Positions 21,279 through 29,019 of a DNA stretch of 64,000 nucleotides are shown here, in pieces. A model generated the notes under the pieces. That model made no database searches and was not told where the DNA came from. It saw only the letters and a list, made by a program, of their open reading frames with translations. The position numbers were made by a program, and so were the translations under genes. This DNA is from Thermoplasma sp. Kam2015 (GTDB taxonomy: Archaea > Thermoplasmatota > Thermoplasmata > Thermoplasmatales > Thermoplasmataceae). The stretch is from contig NZ_QJSM01000020.1 in NCBI RefSeq assembly GCF_003205235.1, forward strand, positions 162,116 to 226,115, read 5' to 3'. How positions within the stretch are numbered: the first letter of the stretch is position 1; every line of letters begins with the position of its first letter.

Positions 21279-24200
21279 GCTTCCACCCGCAGATATTCGC
21301 TTATCTCCCTGTATTCCAGCCTGACATCTCCAAGAGAATCCGCATAAGCCCTTGCGAGATTAACGTTCATGATCAGGGGAACGCCTCGCATTATACAGAG
21401 CCGTCTTATTCTAAAACCATCTCTGACCGCTCCTGTGCTCATCTCCGTGGTATTTATCACCATATCGATGGCACCTGATGAAAGTAGATCGAGGATCTTA
21501 GGTTCCCTTCTGTCCCTTATCCTGTACAGCGTCTGCGCCTTGATGCCATGATCCCGGAGATATATGGACGTTCCTGCGGTTGCGTATATGGTTATTCCCT
21601 TTTCCTGCAGGATCCTTGCTGTTTCAAGGATCCTTGGTTTATCCTCGTCCCTGACCGTTATCAGGACGGATCTCACATCCTTCTGCAGGCTCTTTCTCAG
21701 GGCCTCAGGCAGCGTTCTCCCAGGATACATGGCCTCCCCCGTTGACTTCATCTCTGGACCGAATACAACGTCCATATCCTGGAATTTAGAGAAAGGAAAG
21801 ACAGATACCTTGACAAAATAGCTGGATGCTTCGATTCGCATTGGACGTAGCGGACTGCCCATCATGCATTCGACCGCAAGGCGAACCCAGTCCATGCCAG
21901 TGGCCTTGGATATGAAGGGCAGCGACCTGCTGGATCTTGCGTTCAGCTCGATGACGTAAACGTCTTCACCCCTTACGGCTATCTGCAGATTTGAGAGACC
22001 GATGAGCCTGAACTCCTTAACCAGGCTTTCCACTATCCTTTCGATCCTTTCCCTTACCCTCTTATTCACCATGTCTGGACCGTATATCATCGTGGCATCT
22101 CCAGAATGTACTCCAGCCTCCTCTATGTGCACCAGCACTCCGCAGATGCTGTACGATGATCCGTCCGATACGAAGTCCACATCCATCTCAGTCGCATTTT
22201 CAAGATATTTGCTGACAAGAACGTTCCTGGAGACCGCGAAAATTTCCCTTGCCCTCTCTGCAAGATAATCCATGTCGTATATTATCTCCATGGATCTGCC
22301 ACCTATCACATGGCTGGAACGCAGTATAATTGGCAGACCGAGCGTCAGAGCCTTCTTAACAGTGTCGTTCTCGTTCTCAGCAATGGCAAAGGGCGGTTGC
22401 AGTATCTGAAGAGATTCCAAAGTTCGTGAAAATACTGTTCTGTCTTCAACCCGCTCAATGTCTTCTGTGGATGTTCCCAGCACGATGGATCTACCAAGTA
22501 TATCCTCTATCCTTCTGGCTATATTCTGGCCCGTCTGCCCTGAAAACTGCACTATCAGCCCGGAGCATGATGTCTTAACTATAACGTTAACGATGTATTC
22601 GGGCGTGACAGGCTCGAAGAAGAGCGCATCAGAGATATCGAAATCCGTGGAAACAGTCTCTGGATTGGAATTCAGCATTATGCTCTTATAGCCCATATCG
22701 CGCAATGCAAGTATTGCCTTCACAGATCCGTAGTCAAACTCGAGTCCCTGAGCTATCCTGTTTGGACCGGATCCTATTATCATGACAGAGTTCTTCAGAT
22801 CCGGAATTTCATCCTCATCCTCATAGGTTGAATACATATATGGGACGATGACCTCGAATTCTCCTGAGCATGTGTCTATCCTCTTGTAGACTGGCATTAT
22901 GTTTTTATCGATCCTGTAGCGGGTTATATCATCGGCCGGGATCCCGCAGAAGCTCGAGATTATCTCATCCGGTATACCAATCTTCTTCAGCTGCATCAGA
23001 TTCTCAGGTATGTGACCCAGATCTATGTTTCTTAGAAGCCTCACGATGTTGTTCATCTTGTGTATGAAATATTCGTCATATCCTGACAGGCGTGACATTT
23101 TCTTTATGTCGAAGTTCCTGAAGAGACCCTCGAACACAGCGAGCATCCTCCTGTCATTGGGTTTCTCGATGAGGGCCCACAGATCATCGTCCTTCAGACG
23201 CAGCCGTATGGAGGTTGCGAAGGAGTTGTCAAGGCTGGCCATGGCCTTCATCAGCGCCTCCTCAAATGTGCGACCTATACCCATGACCTCGCCGATGGAT
23301 TTCATCTGCACGCCTATGGTGCGATCAACCGAGAATTTATCGAACGGCCATCTGGGAATCTTAACGGTTACGTAGTCCAGCGAAGGCTCGAAGGCAGCAT
23401 AGGTATTCTTGGTTATTGGATTCACGATCTCGTGAAGACCATAGCCCGCTGCTATCTTTGCCGCTATTCGCGCTATCGGATATCCTGTGGCCTTGGATGC
23501 CAGCGCTGAGGATCTGGATGTTCTGGGATTGACCTCAATTATGTAGTATTTTCCCTCAGACAGCGCAAACTGTATATTGCATGCACCCTGTATACCAAGT
23601 CCTGATATTATGCGAATGGCAGAATCTCTCAGCATCTGATATTCGATGTCGCTTAGCGTCTGCGAGGGCGTGACCACTATGCTCTCGCCTGTGTGGACAC
23701 CCATTGGATCTATATTCTCCATGTTGCAAACCGTTATACAGTTTCCAAAGGAATCGCGTATGACCTCGTACTCTATCTCCTTCATACCCTCTAGAGATTC
23801 GTTGACCTCAACGTAATCAACATCGAAGGATCTGAAGATACTCTCAGCCATGGATCTCAGAGCCTCCCTGTTACGTGCTATGTTTCCACCCGTACCTCCC
23901 AGTGAAAACGATGTCCTGACTATGACCGGTCTGTCCGGAATTGCCGCGATATCATCCTCAAAATTCTCTCTCCTTATCTTATACCGCGCAGGTTGCGGTT
24001 CATTCAGCTTCAGAAGGAATTCGTAGAACTTCTCCCTGTCCTCCGCAAGCTCTATGGATTCAACTGGTGTACCAATGATCTTTATGCCGTATCTGTCCAA
24101 AACGCCAGCCCTCTTAAGCTTCACCGCAAGATTAAGCGCAGTTTGACCGCCCATATGCGGTTCTATGGCGTCTATATTCTCCTTCTCTATGATGCGTTCT

Positions 24201-24421
24201 ACGGCTTCCACCGTTATGGGCTCAATGTAAACCCGGTCAGCAATGCGGTGATCTGTCTGTATCGTTGCGGGATTTGAATTGAGCAGGACAACGTAGTAGC
24301 CCTCCTCGCGAAGAGAGAGGCAGGCCTGCGATCCTGAATAATCAAATTCGGCTGCCTGCCCGATCACGACCGGACCGGAGCCTATCACCAGTATCCTGTG
24401 GATGTCATCTCTTCGCGGCAT
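21275..24421 (-). CDS. carB: Carbamoyl-phosphate synthase large subunit
   Basis: Makes carbamoyl phosphate from bicarbonate, ammonia and two ATP for pyrimidine and arginine synthesis. It has 1048 residues with the duplicated ATP-grasp halves: each begins with a nucleotide motif (GSGPVVIGQAAEFDYSG and GSGPNRIAQGLEFDYG), each followed by ATP-grasp residues such as EVNPRTSRSSALASKATGYP and ELNARSSRSLPFISKATG. A C-terminal MGS-like allosteric domain follows (about 900 onward). It overlaps carA by 17 bases upstream and nth by four downstream. Confidence 0.97.
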   Translation of the reverse strand: MPRRDDIHRILVIGSGPVVIGQAAEFDYSGSQACLSLREEGYYVVLLNSNPATIQTDHRIADRVYIEPITVEAVERIIEKENIDAIEPHMGGQTALNLAVKLKRAGVLDRYGIKIIGTPVESIELAEDREKFYEFLLKLNEPQPARYKIRRENFEDDIAAIPDRPVIVRTSFSLGGTGGNIARNREALRSMAESIFRSFDVDYVEVNESLEGMKEIEYEVIRDSFGNCITVCNMENIDPMGVHTGESIVVTPSQTLSDIEYQMLRDSAIRIISGLGIQGACNIQFALSEGKYYIIEVNPRTSRSSALASKATGYPIARIAAKIAAGYGLHEIVNPITKNTYAAFEPSLDYVTVKIPRWPFDKFSVDRTIGVQMKSIGEVMGIGRTFEEALMKAMASLDNSFATSIRLRLKDDDLWALIEKPNDRRMLAVFEGLFRNFDIKKMSRLSGYDEYFIHKMNNIVRLLRNIDLGHIPENLMQLKKIGIPDEIISSFCGIPADDITRYRIDKNIMPVYKRIDTCSGEFEVIVPYMYSTYEDEDEIPDLKNSVMIIGSGPNRIAQGLEFDYGSVKAILALRDMGYKSIMLNSNPETVSTDFDISDALFFEPVTPEYIVNVIVKTSCSGLIVQFSGQTGQNIARRIEDILGRSIVLGTSTEDIERVEDRTVFSRTLESLQILQPPFAIAENENDTVKKALTLGLPIILRSSHVIGGRSMEIIYDMDYLAERAREIFAVSRNVLVSKYLENATEMDVDFVSDGSSYSICGVLVHIEEAGVHSGDATMIYGPDMVNKRVRERIERIVESLVKEFRLIGLSNLQIAVRGEDVYVIELNARSSRSLPFISKATGMDWVRLAVECMMGSPLRPMRIEASSYFVKVSVFPFSKFQDMDVVFGPEMKSTGEAMYPGRTLPEALRKSLQKDVRSVLITVRDEDKPRILETARILQEKGITIYATAGTSIYLRDHGIKAQTLYRIRDRREPKILDLLSSGAIDMVINTTEMSTGAVRDGFRIRRLCIMRGVPLIMNVNLARAYADSLGDVRLEYREISEYLRVEA

Positions 24422-25448
24422 CTGTTCTCCTCCTCATCTCTGAAAAGAACCATCTTGTGTCATGGGGTCCAGGCGACGCCTCAGGATGATACTGAACGGC
24501 CATCATCATCTCGTCCTCTATCATCTCTACAGTACCATCATTAACGTCTCTTTCCGTGACGTGGAAATCCCTTATCGTGTCTGGATCGACTGCATATCCA
24601 TGGTTGTGCGTGGTTATGAATACCCTTCTGCCGTCGCTCACCGCATGGTTTGATCCCCTGTGGCCGAACTTCATCTTGTACGTCTTCGATCCATAGGCAA
24701 GCGCTATTATCTGCAGACCGAAACATATACCGAATACAGGTTTTCTTCCCAGGTTCTTCCTGATAAATTCTACCACTGGCTTCAGCGATGGGTGTTGCGG
24801 ATCGCCAGGTCCATTGGAGACGAAGATCGCATCATAGTGATCTATGGAATCAAGATCCGAATCCGGCGACGCCACGGTGAGAGAGAAGTAGTTGAGCATC
24901 ATATCGCGAAGCGTCTTCTTAGAACCTAAATCGATGAAAAGTATGCGTTCTTCACTGCCACCCTTAATATTCCTGATGCCCGTGCTGTCAAGTGCCTTTG
25001 TCACAAGATTCTCGTTCATAGGATCTGGGAAGTCGTTGACTGCCTCCGGATCATCGGTTATGTAGGCCTTGAGAACGCCTCCCTGTCTTATCTTTCTGAC
25101 TATGAACCTGGTATCTACACCGTCTATGGCAGGAATACCCTCGTCCCTCAGAAAGCGATCGAAATCCCCTCCGAGAGGGCCTGCCGGCAGCTCCATATGG
25201 GCATCTCTCGTGATCACCCCGGATACCTTCACCCTCTCGCTCTCCATGACGCCTTTGTGCAGTTCATAGTTTGAAATGGTGGGAGAGGCAAAGACCAGTA
25301 TCTGTCCAACGTAGGATGGATCGGTCAGGCTCTCAAGATAACCTGTCATTGACGTTGTGAAAACGAGCTCTCCATATCCGGTGACGGGAGAACCGTATCC
25401 AGAACCAACGATGACGGCCCCGTCCTCGGTTATCAAGTATCGCTTCAT
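24405..25448 (-). CDS. carA: Carbamoyl-phosphate synthase small (glutaminase) subunit
   Basis: Hydrolyses glutamine and feeds ammonia to CarB. Of its 347 residues the N-terminal CPSase domain has TGYLESLTDPSYVGQILVFASP. The C-terminal class I amidotransferase domain has FGICFGLQIIALAYG with the nucleophile Cys, and the His-Glu pair in QYHPEASPGPHDT. It leads the carA-carB-nth operon. Confidence 0.96.
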   Translation of the reverse strand: MKRYLITEDGAVIVGSGYGSPVTGYGELVFTTSMTGYLESLTDPSYVGQILVFASPTISNYELHKGVMESERVKVSGVITRDAHMELPAGPLGGDFDRFLRDEGIPAIDGVDTRFIVRKIRQGGVLKAYITDDPEAVNDFPDPMNENLVTKALDSTGIRNIKGGSEERILFIDLGSKKTLRDMMLNYFSLTVASPDSDLDSIDHYDAIFVSNGPGDPQHPSLKPVVEFIRKNLGRKPVFGICFGLQIIALAYGSKTYKMKFGHRGSNHAVSDGRRVFITTHNHGYAVDPDTIRDFHVTERDVNDGTVEMIEDEMMMAVQYHPEASPGPHDTRWFFSEMRRRTDAAKR

Positions 25449-25538
25449 TTCAACCTTTTCCTCGGGTATTGCCTATCATTTAATAAATTTTGCATGATTG
25501 CGCTATAGCTGGGTTCATTCTTCCCTGATCTTCAGTAT

Positions 25539-26125
25539 CTACTCGTAGGGACCAACAAGGCTAAGGATTCTCCAGATGATCGTAACGATCCTGAATCCAT
25601 GCACGAAGTCCACAGCATAGGCTGGATCTATCGAGACAAGCGCACCGTAAAGTATGCCAGATATAGGCGCCTTCGAAATGTATGTCGCAGTATGATTGAT
25701 GCAATAATTATGACGAAAAGCTGTCCGAGGGACCGCATCTTTCCTAAGAAGCCGGTTACTATGTCGGAGAATCTTGGATCAATGGAGCCCATGCTTGCAT
25801 GCATCCCTGTCTGCATGCAATCTGTATACGCTTTCACCCGCAATACTTGAGGCAGATTGCAGAGGCGTTCATAACCAGTACCTGACTGGCTTTAGTATGG
25901 AAGTATCCTGCTCGGCTTCTATGAAGGGCTTATCCTCAGGACTTTCCATATCTCTCATCTTCCCATCAAAACATATATATTTCTCGCGATTCATCTCATC
26001 CTAAAGGTCGGAGCATTTTTGCTCTTTCTCGCAATATCTGAGCTTCGGAATGGCAAAATACGATGGCGCTGGATCGAAAAGGTGTCAGGAACGAACCGAT
26101 AGAGATTGTCATGAGTATGAGACCT
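25539..26125 (-). pseudogene. Decayed MFS drug-type transporter
   Basis: No intact gene lies between carA and tRNA-Asp, but reverse-strand fragments look like one transporter. Near 26050-26125 a frame reads LILMTISIGSFLTPF, like MFS helix 1. Around 25690-25790 a frame reads GSIDPRFSDIVTGFLGKMR then FVIIIASII. After a frame shift, 25539-25670 reads PISGILYGALVSIDPAYAV and a hydrophobic end before TAG, typical of the last helices of 14-TM drug exporters. Most of the middle is missing and stops interrupt the frame. Identification is by eye. Confidence 0.5.
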
Positions 26126-26385
26126 CCTCTCAGTGGATCCGCTTCGCCTGAATCCGGAATCTATCAGCATTCTTATAATTGTGCTGCATAGGGAATTTCT
26201 CCTTTTTGAGAATAATAAATGACACCTAGATATTTTCATTCGGTTGATAATCTTTGGTTATGCATGAGCGATTTAGGAAATGCATAGATGCAGCTAAACG
26301 GTCAGCTAAGAGGGGGCCATGGAAAATGGCCTGTTAAAAAATATTTAAGTAAAAGGTCTCAATTAGGTCTTACCTCTTTCAGAAT
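26126..26385. other. Spacer before tRNA-Asp with a TATA-like box
   Basis: No gene seen. AAAAATATTTAAGTAAAAG at about 26338-26356 lies 30-48 bases before tRNA-Asp and is its likely promoter. Confidence 0.4.
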
Positions 26386-26458
26386 GCCCCGGTAGTGTAG
26401 TGGCCTATCATACAGGCCTGTCGAGCCTGTGACATGGGTTCAAATCCCGTCCGGGGCG
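26386..26458 (+). tRNA. tRNA-Asp (GTC), integration site
   Basis: Acceptor GCCCCGG pairs with CCGGGGC; anticodon stem CAGGC/GCCTG encloses CTGTCGA (anticodon GTC); T-loop TTCAAAT. The 3' two thirds are overlapped antisense by the integrase gene, whose last 17 codons are complementary to the tRNA. This is a normal target for archaeal tyrosine integrases, which use tRNA 3' halves as attachment sites; the element then lies to the right. Confidence 0.95.
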
Positions 26459-27298
26459 CTTATGATCCTTCGGGTTCGCAATCTTTTCGGTGGGTCCAAA
26501 GTCAAGGTCTATCCTGCGAACCGAGGAAATTGCGTCTTCCACAGATTCCTGAATGTACTCTTTGGTCGTCTCAAACTTCGCATGTCTCATCAGGATTCGT
26601 ATCCTTTCCAAGTCGATCCCATGCGTATATAGGTATCTAGCGAAGAACCGTCTAGCGCGGTGCGCAGAGAAATCGATGCCCGCCTTCTCTGCTATCTGAT
26701 GGATCTCCTGTCTTATCCCGTTGTATGTCATCGGCTCCCCCATCTGATTTGTGAAGAGCCTGTTCGTACCGTTGGACACCCTGACCTTCAGGTAGTCGCT
26801 TAGAGCCCTGGATACGGACGGCATCAGGTAAAGCTTCGCTGCCTTCTGCCCCTTCCCTATGACGTCTATGACGTCGCCGTGTATGTCGTCTACAGTTAGC
26901 GACGAGAGCTCTGCGAGCCTTGCGCCGGTTTTGAAGAGCAGCTCTATGATGAGCACCTTCCTCTGCTTTGTATACCCGAACGTTTTCGCGGCTTCAATGA
27001 GAACGGAATAATCGTCCCTGGACGCGATAGGTCTGTTGAGGGTGTGCTGCTCTCTGAAGAACTTTATCTTAGGCTGGTTCATGTAGACTAGAACGCGGTT
27101 GTAGGCCTTGATGTACGTGTTTATGGTGCGGTCTAGAACGCCCCTTTTCCTGCTCTCGCGTATCCATGCCCTGAACGAGTCCCTGTCCTCGAGCTTAATC
27201 CCGTTCCTCTCCAGATAGCGAAGGGATCGCATGGTGTTCGCTATGGTCTTCGGCTTGAAGTTCTCGTACAGCCAATCCTCGAATGCCTCCATGTCCAT
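26408..27298 (-). CDS. Tyrosine recombinase / integrase
   Basis: A 296-residue phage-type integrase. The N-terminal SAM-like DNA-binding domain (about 1-90) precedes a catalytic domain with the active-site set: Arg in TGARLAELSS, Lys in IGKGQKAAKLY, HRARRF (H-x-x-R), RHAKFETTKEY with second His and the nucleophile Tyr. The last 17 residues (GRDLNPCHRLDRPV and before) are encoded by tRNA-Asp antisense, so the recombination site sits in the gene's 3' end. The ATG overlaps the stop of a 33-residue ORF (TGATG), so it ends a three-gene operon with an RHH regulator. Confidence 0.92.
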   Translation of the reverse strand: MDMEAFEDWLYENFKPKTIANTMRSLRYLERNGIKLEDRDSFRAWIRESRKRGVLDRTINTYIKAYNRVLVYMNQPKIKFFREQHTLNRPIASRDDYSVLIEAAKTFGYTKQRKVLIIELLFKTGARLAELSSLTVDDIHGDVIDVIGKGQKAAKLYLMPSVSRALSDYLKVRVSNGTNRLFTNQMGEPMTYNGIRQEIHQIAEKAGIDFSAHRARRFFARYLYTHGIDLERIRILMRHAKFETTKEYIQESVEDAISSVRRIDLDFGPTEKIANPKDHKRPGRDLNPCHRLDRPV

Positions 27299-27399
27299 CA
27301 ATGCACCACCCTTATGATGTGCCCGTCTCGATCCTTCCAGTACTCGGTCACGCGGCCTGTATTAAGATCTAATTCGCTGTAGACGTATCTATATTCCAT
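27298..27399 (-). CDS. Small protein between RHH regulator and integrase (33 aa)
   Basis: A 33-residue frame beginning MEYRYVYSELD and ending GHIIRVVH. Its ATG overlaps the end of the upstream RHH gene and its TGA overlaps the integrase ATG (TGATG), so all three are packed as one translated unit. No homology recognised. Its role might be an excisionase-like or regulatory partner of the integrase, but that rests only on position. Confidence 0.6.
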   Translation of the reverse strand: MEYRYVYSELDLNTGRVTEYWKDRDGHIIRVVH

Positions 27400-27572
27400 C
27401 ACTCCACCCCCTTCCTGTCCGGGTTCCTGGCCCTGTGCTCCTCAATGAGCGTGCTTATGGCTTCGTTCAGGCTCCTGGCCTGCACCTCAAACCTGAACCT
27501 CTGGAGTGCGGCATAGGTCTCCCGCGAGACGGAAACCTGAGGGTATTTCTTTGAGGGCATCTTTATCGTCAT
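27399..27572 (-). CDS. Ribbon-helix-helix DNA-binding protein
   Basis: A 57-residue protein starting MTIKMPSKKYPQVSVSRETYAALQ and continuing into two short helices ending EHRARNPDRK. The beta-strand (YPQVSVS) followed by two helices is the RHH (CopG/MetJ-like) pattern. It resembles the divergent gene at 27663 (shared S/P-S-K-K-Y-P-Q-I/V-S-V start and IEEH end), so the two are paralogues. It leads the operon with the integrase, implying control of integration. TCGATA boxes overlap its start. Confidence 0.8.
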   Translation of the reverse strand: MTIKMPSKKYPQVSVSRETYAALQRFRFEVQARSLNEAISTLIEEHRARNPDRKGVE

Positions 27573-27662
27573 TATCGATACACCTCTCCTGCTAATAAGT
27601 TTTTCGATATAATCGATAATATGGGGAATTTCTTTATATTCGATATACTCATATTTACACGC
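27573..27662. promoter_or_regulatory. Divergent control region with four TCGATA boxes
   Basis: TCGATA occurs at 27575, 27604, 27613 and 27640 between the two divergent RHH genes, some forming the palindrome TATCGATA. Such spacing is expected for an operator bound cooperatively by RHH dimers. That the two neighbouring proteins bind here is inference. Confidence 0.55.
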
Positions 27663-27833
27663 ATGCCGGGAATACGGGGCAGCCCCTCAAAGAAGTATCC
27701 GCAGATCTCTGTGACAAAGGATCTGTATGACAGACTGCGTGAGTTGAAGTTCGAGCTAAAGGTCGATTCATTGGGCGAGGTCATAAAACTGCTCATCGAG
27801 GAGCACGATTCTGCGTCCAGGAAATCAAAATGA
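27663..27833 (+). CDS. Ribbon-helix-helix DNA-binding protein
   Basis: A 56-residue protein starting MPGIRGSPSKKYPQISV, then TKDLYDRLREL and a second helix with LGEVIKLLIEEHD. RHH fold; paralogue of the leftward gene at 27399-27572. The ATG at 27663 is preferred to an upstream in-frame ATG at 27621 because the latter gives a hydrophobic leader overlapping the operator region. Divergent paralogous repressors over shared boxes suggest a bistable switch. Confidence 0.75.
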   Translation: MPGIRGSPSKKYPQISVTKDLYDRLRELKFELKVDSLGEVIKLLIEEHDSASRKSK

Positions 27834-27944
27834 CCTGTTTTCATTGCACGGCTTCCCCCGCTTTTGATTTTTCCTCATGGAGTCAAACTCCTTTCTGATG
27901 CCCTCCGGAAGGATGAGCATCCCATCACCGTCGAAGAAGCTCAT
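27825..27944 (-). CDS. Small protein downstream of AbrB-like gene (39 aa)
   Basis: Starts MSFFDGDGMLILPEGIRKEF and has a basic C-terminus. ATG lies five bases after the stop of the AbrB-like gene, with GAGGTAA just upstream, so translation is probably coupled. Its end overlaps the RHH gene 3' end tail to tail. The GMLILPEGIRKEF strand-turn-helix is reminiscent of SpoVT/AbrB swapped-hairpin domains, but the call is tentative. Confidence 0.5.
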   Translation of the reverse strand: MSFFDGDGMLILPEGIRKEFDSMRKNQKRGKPCNENRSF

Positions 27945-27948
27945 TGGC

Positions 27949-28134
27949 TTACCTCATCATCTTTTGTTGGCGTTCTGTGATAGAATCCTTAATAACTGTC
28001 ATCTGAGACCCTTTCTGCATCAGAACAATGTTCTCATGGTCATTCCACTTGAGAAGCATTGCCATATCTCTGGGTATGTAGATCCTTAGACCACCGGTCT
28101 TTCTGTCTAGGTAAACTTTGGTTGTTTTTATCAT
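27949..28134 (-). CDS. AbrB/SpoVT-type DNA-binding protein
   Basis: A 61-residue protein starting MIKTTKVYLDRKTGGLRIYI, with PRDMAMLLKWNDHENI following: the AbrB-like order of beta strand, I-P-(K/R)-D/E-x-A, helix, and a second strand (IVLMQKGSQMTVI). These are transition-state regulators or antitoxins. ATG 28134 is used instead of GTG 28143. A palindromic box lies just before the start and is shared with the divergent winged-helix gene. Confidence 0.75.
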   Translation of the reverse strand: MIKTTKVYLDRKTGGLRIYIPRDMAMLLKWNDHENIVLMQKGSQMTVIKDSITERQQKMMR

Positions 28135-28143
28135 ACCAACCAC

Positions 28144-28203
28144 TATACATTAGTGTAAAGTAAAGAAATATTTAAATTTTCTCATTTTTACATTAATGTA
28201 AAA
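28144..28203. promoter_or_regulatory. Two palindromic operator-like boxes
   Basis: TTTTACATTAATGTAAAA (28186-28203) is a perfect 18-base palindrome, and TATACATTAGTGTAAA (28144-28159) is an imperfect copy. They flank a TATA-like AATATTTAAATTT (about 28168-28180) between the divergent AbrB-like and winged-helix genes, suggesting autoregulation by one or both proteins. Confidence 0.6.
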
Positions 28204-28253
28204 TAAGAAACAATGTAGAGTTAAAATGCAAGTGAGCATTACATTCTACATAA

Positions 28254-28910
28254 ATGGATATATTAGATGTTCTAAGTCAGAAATACGCAACTTCCATGCT
28301 CCTGTTTTTGCTTGATAGATCAAATGCAAAGCAGTATGAATTGCTGGACATAATACCTAGTAATATGACCATAGAAAAGCTCAGCAAGCTCATGGAAGAA
28401 GCCGGTCTGATAGAGATTAAACGTAAATTCGCCGGCCACCGATACTATTCTTTTTCCCTCACCCCTAAAGGTAGAGCAGTTGCAGAACAGCTCAAGAAAG
28501 CCCAGGAGATCGCAGAGAATCCAGATGCTGAGAAGCATGAACCTGCAAAGCAGGATATCCAGAAGATAGAAATAACTGAAGAGGCTACAAAGCGGGTCGC
28601 TGACCTCCGCCTTCTATTCCATGTGAACGTCATGGACGATCATGTGACAATTGAGGAGATCCCGCAGGGCGGAGGGAGACCGAGGATCTTCAATGTATAT
28701 GTAAAGCGGAATGGGCACGGAGATTTTCGATTGTGGTGCGAGCAGGACAACTCGTTTGACTGCGTGCATGTTGAGGTCGCATGGACCTATCCGGAAGTGC
28801 AGCGCATGATGATGCACTACCGCGGGAAGACGAAGATCTGCCCATATTGCCACACTGAAAACGATTCGGATGCGTTATTCTGCAAGCACTGCGGGGCGAA
28901 GCTGGAATAA
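28254..28910 (+). CDS. Winged-helix regulator with C-terminal zinc ribbon
   Basis: A 218-residue protein. Residues 1-80 form a winged helix like ArsR/PadR-type regulators (YATSMLLFLLDRSNAKQYELLDII, then a wing with FAGHRYYSFSLTPKGRAV). A charged linker follows, then a middle domain of unknown type and a C-terminal zinc ribbon with CPYC...CKHC and GAKLE. It is divergent from the AbrB-like gene over two palindromes and lies upstream of the element's main rightward operon, so it may control it. No family name is certain. Confidence 0.75.
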   Translation: MDILDVLSQKYATSMLLFLLDRSNAKQYELLDIIPSNMTIEKLSKLMEEAGLIEIKRKFAGHRYYSFSLTPKGRAVAEQLKKAQEIAENPDAEKHEPAKQDIQKIEITEEATKRVADLRLLFHVNVMDDHVTIEEIPQGGGRPRIFNVYVKRNGHGDFRLWCEQDNSFDCVHVEVAWTYPEVQRMMMHYRGKTKICPYCHTENDSDALFCKHCGAKLE

Positions 28911-28981
28911 TTGTAACATCTAGGGAAAGGGAACGCTTCGGCCTTCAACGAGGGGCAGCTTACGTCAGATTTCCATCAAAA

Positions 28982-29019
28982 CGCTAACTTTAAAAAGTGC
29001 TGTGGTTTTTGTTGGTATG
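28982..29019 (+). promoter_or_regulatory. Rightward promoter-start block, inverted copy at 51766-51803
   Basis: CGCTAACTTTAAAA, six variable bases, then GTGGTTTTTGTTGGTATG including the start codon. The same two blocks with identical spacing occur on the minus strand at 51766-51803. CTTTAAAA is a plausible TATA box about 25 bases from the ATG. Confidence 0.65.
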
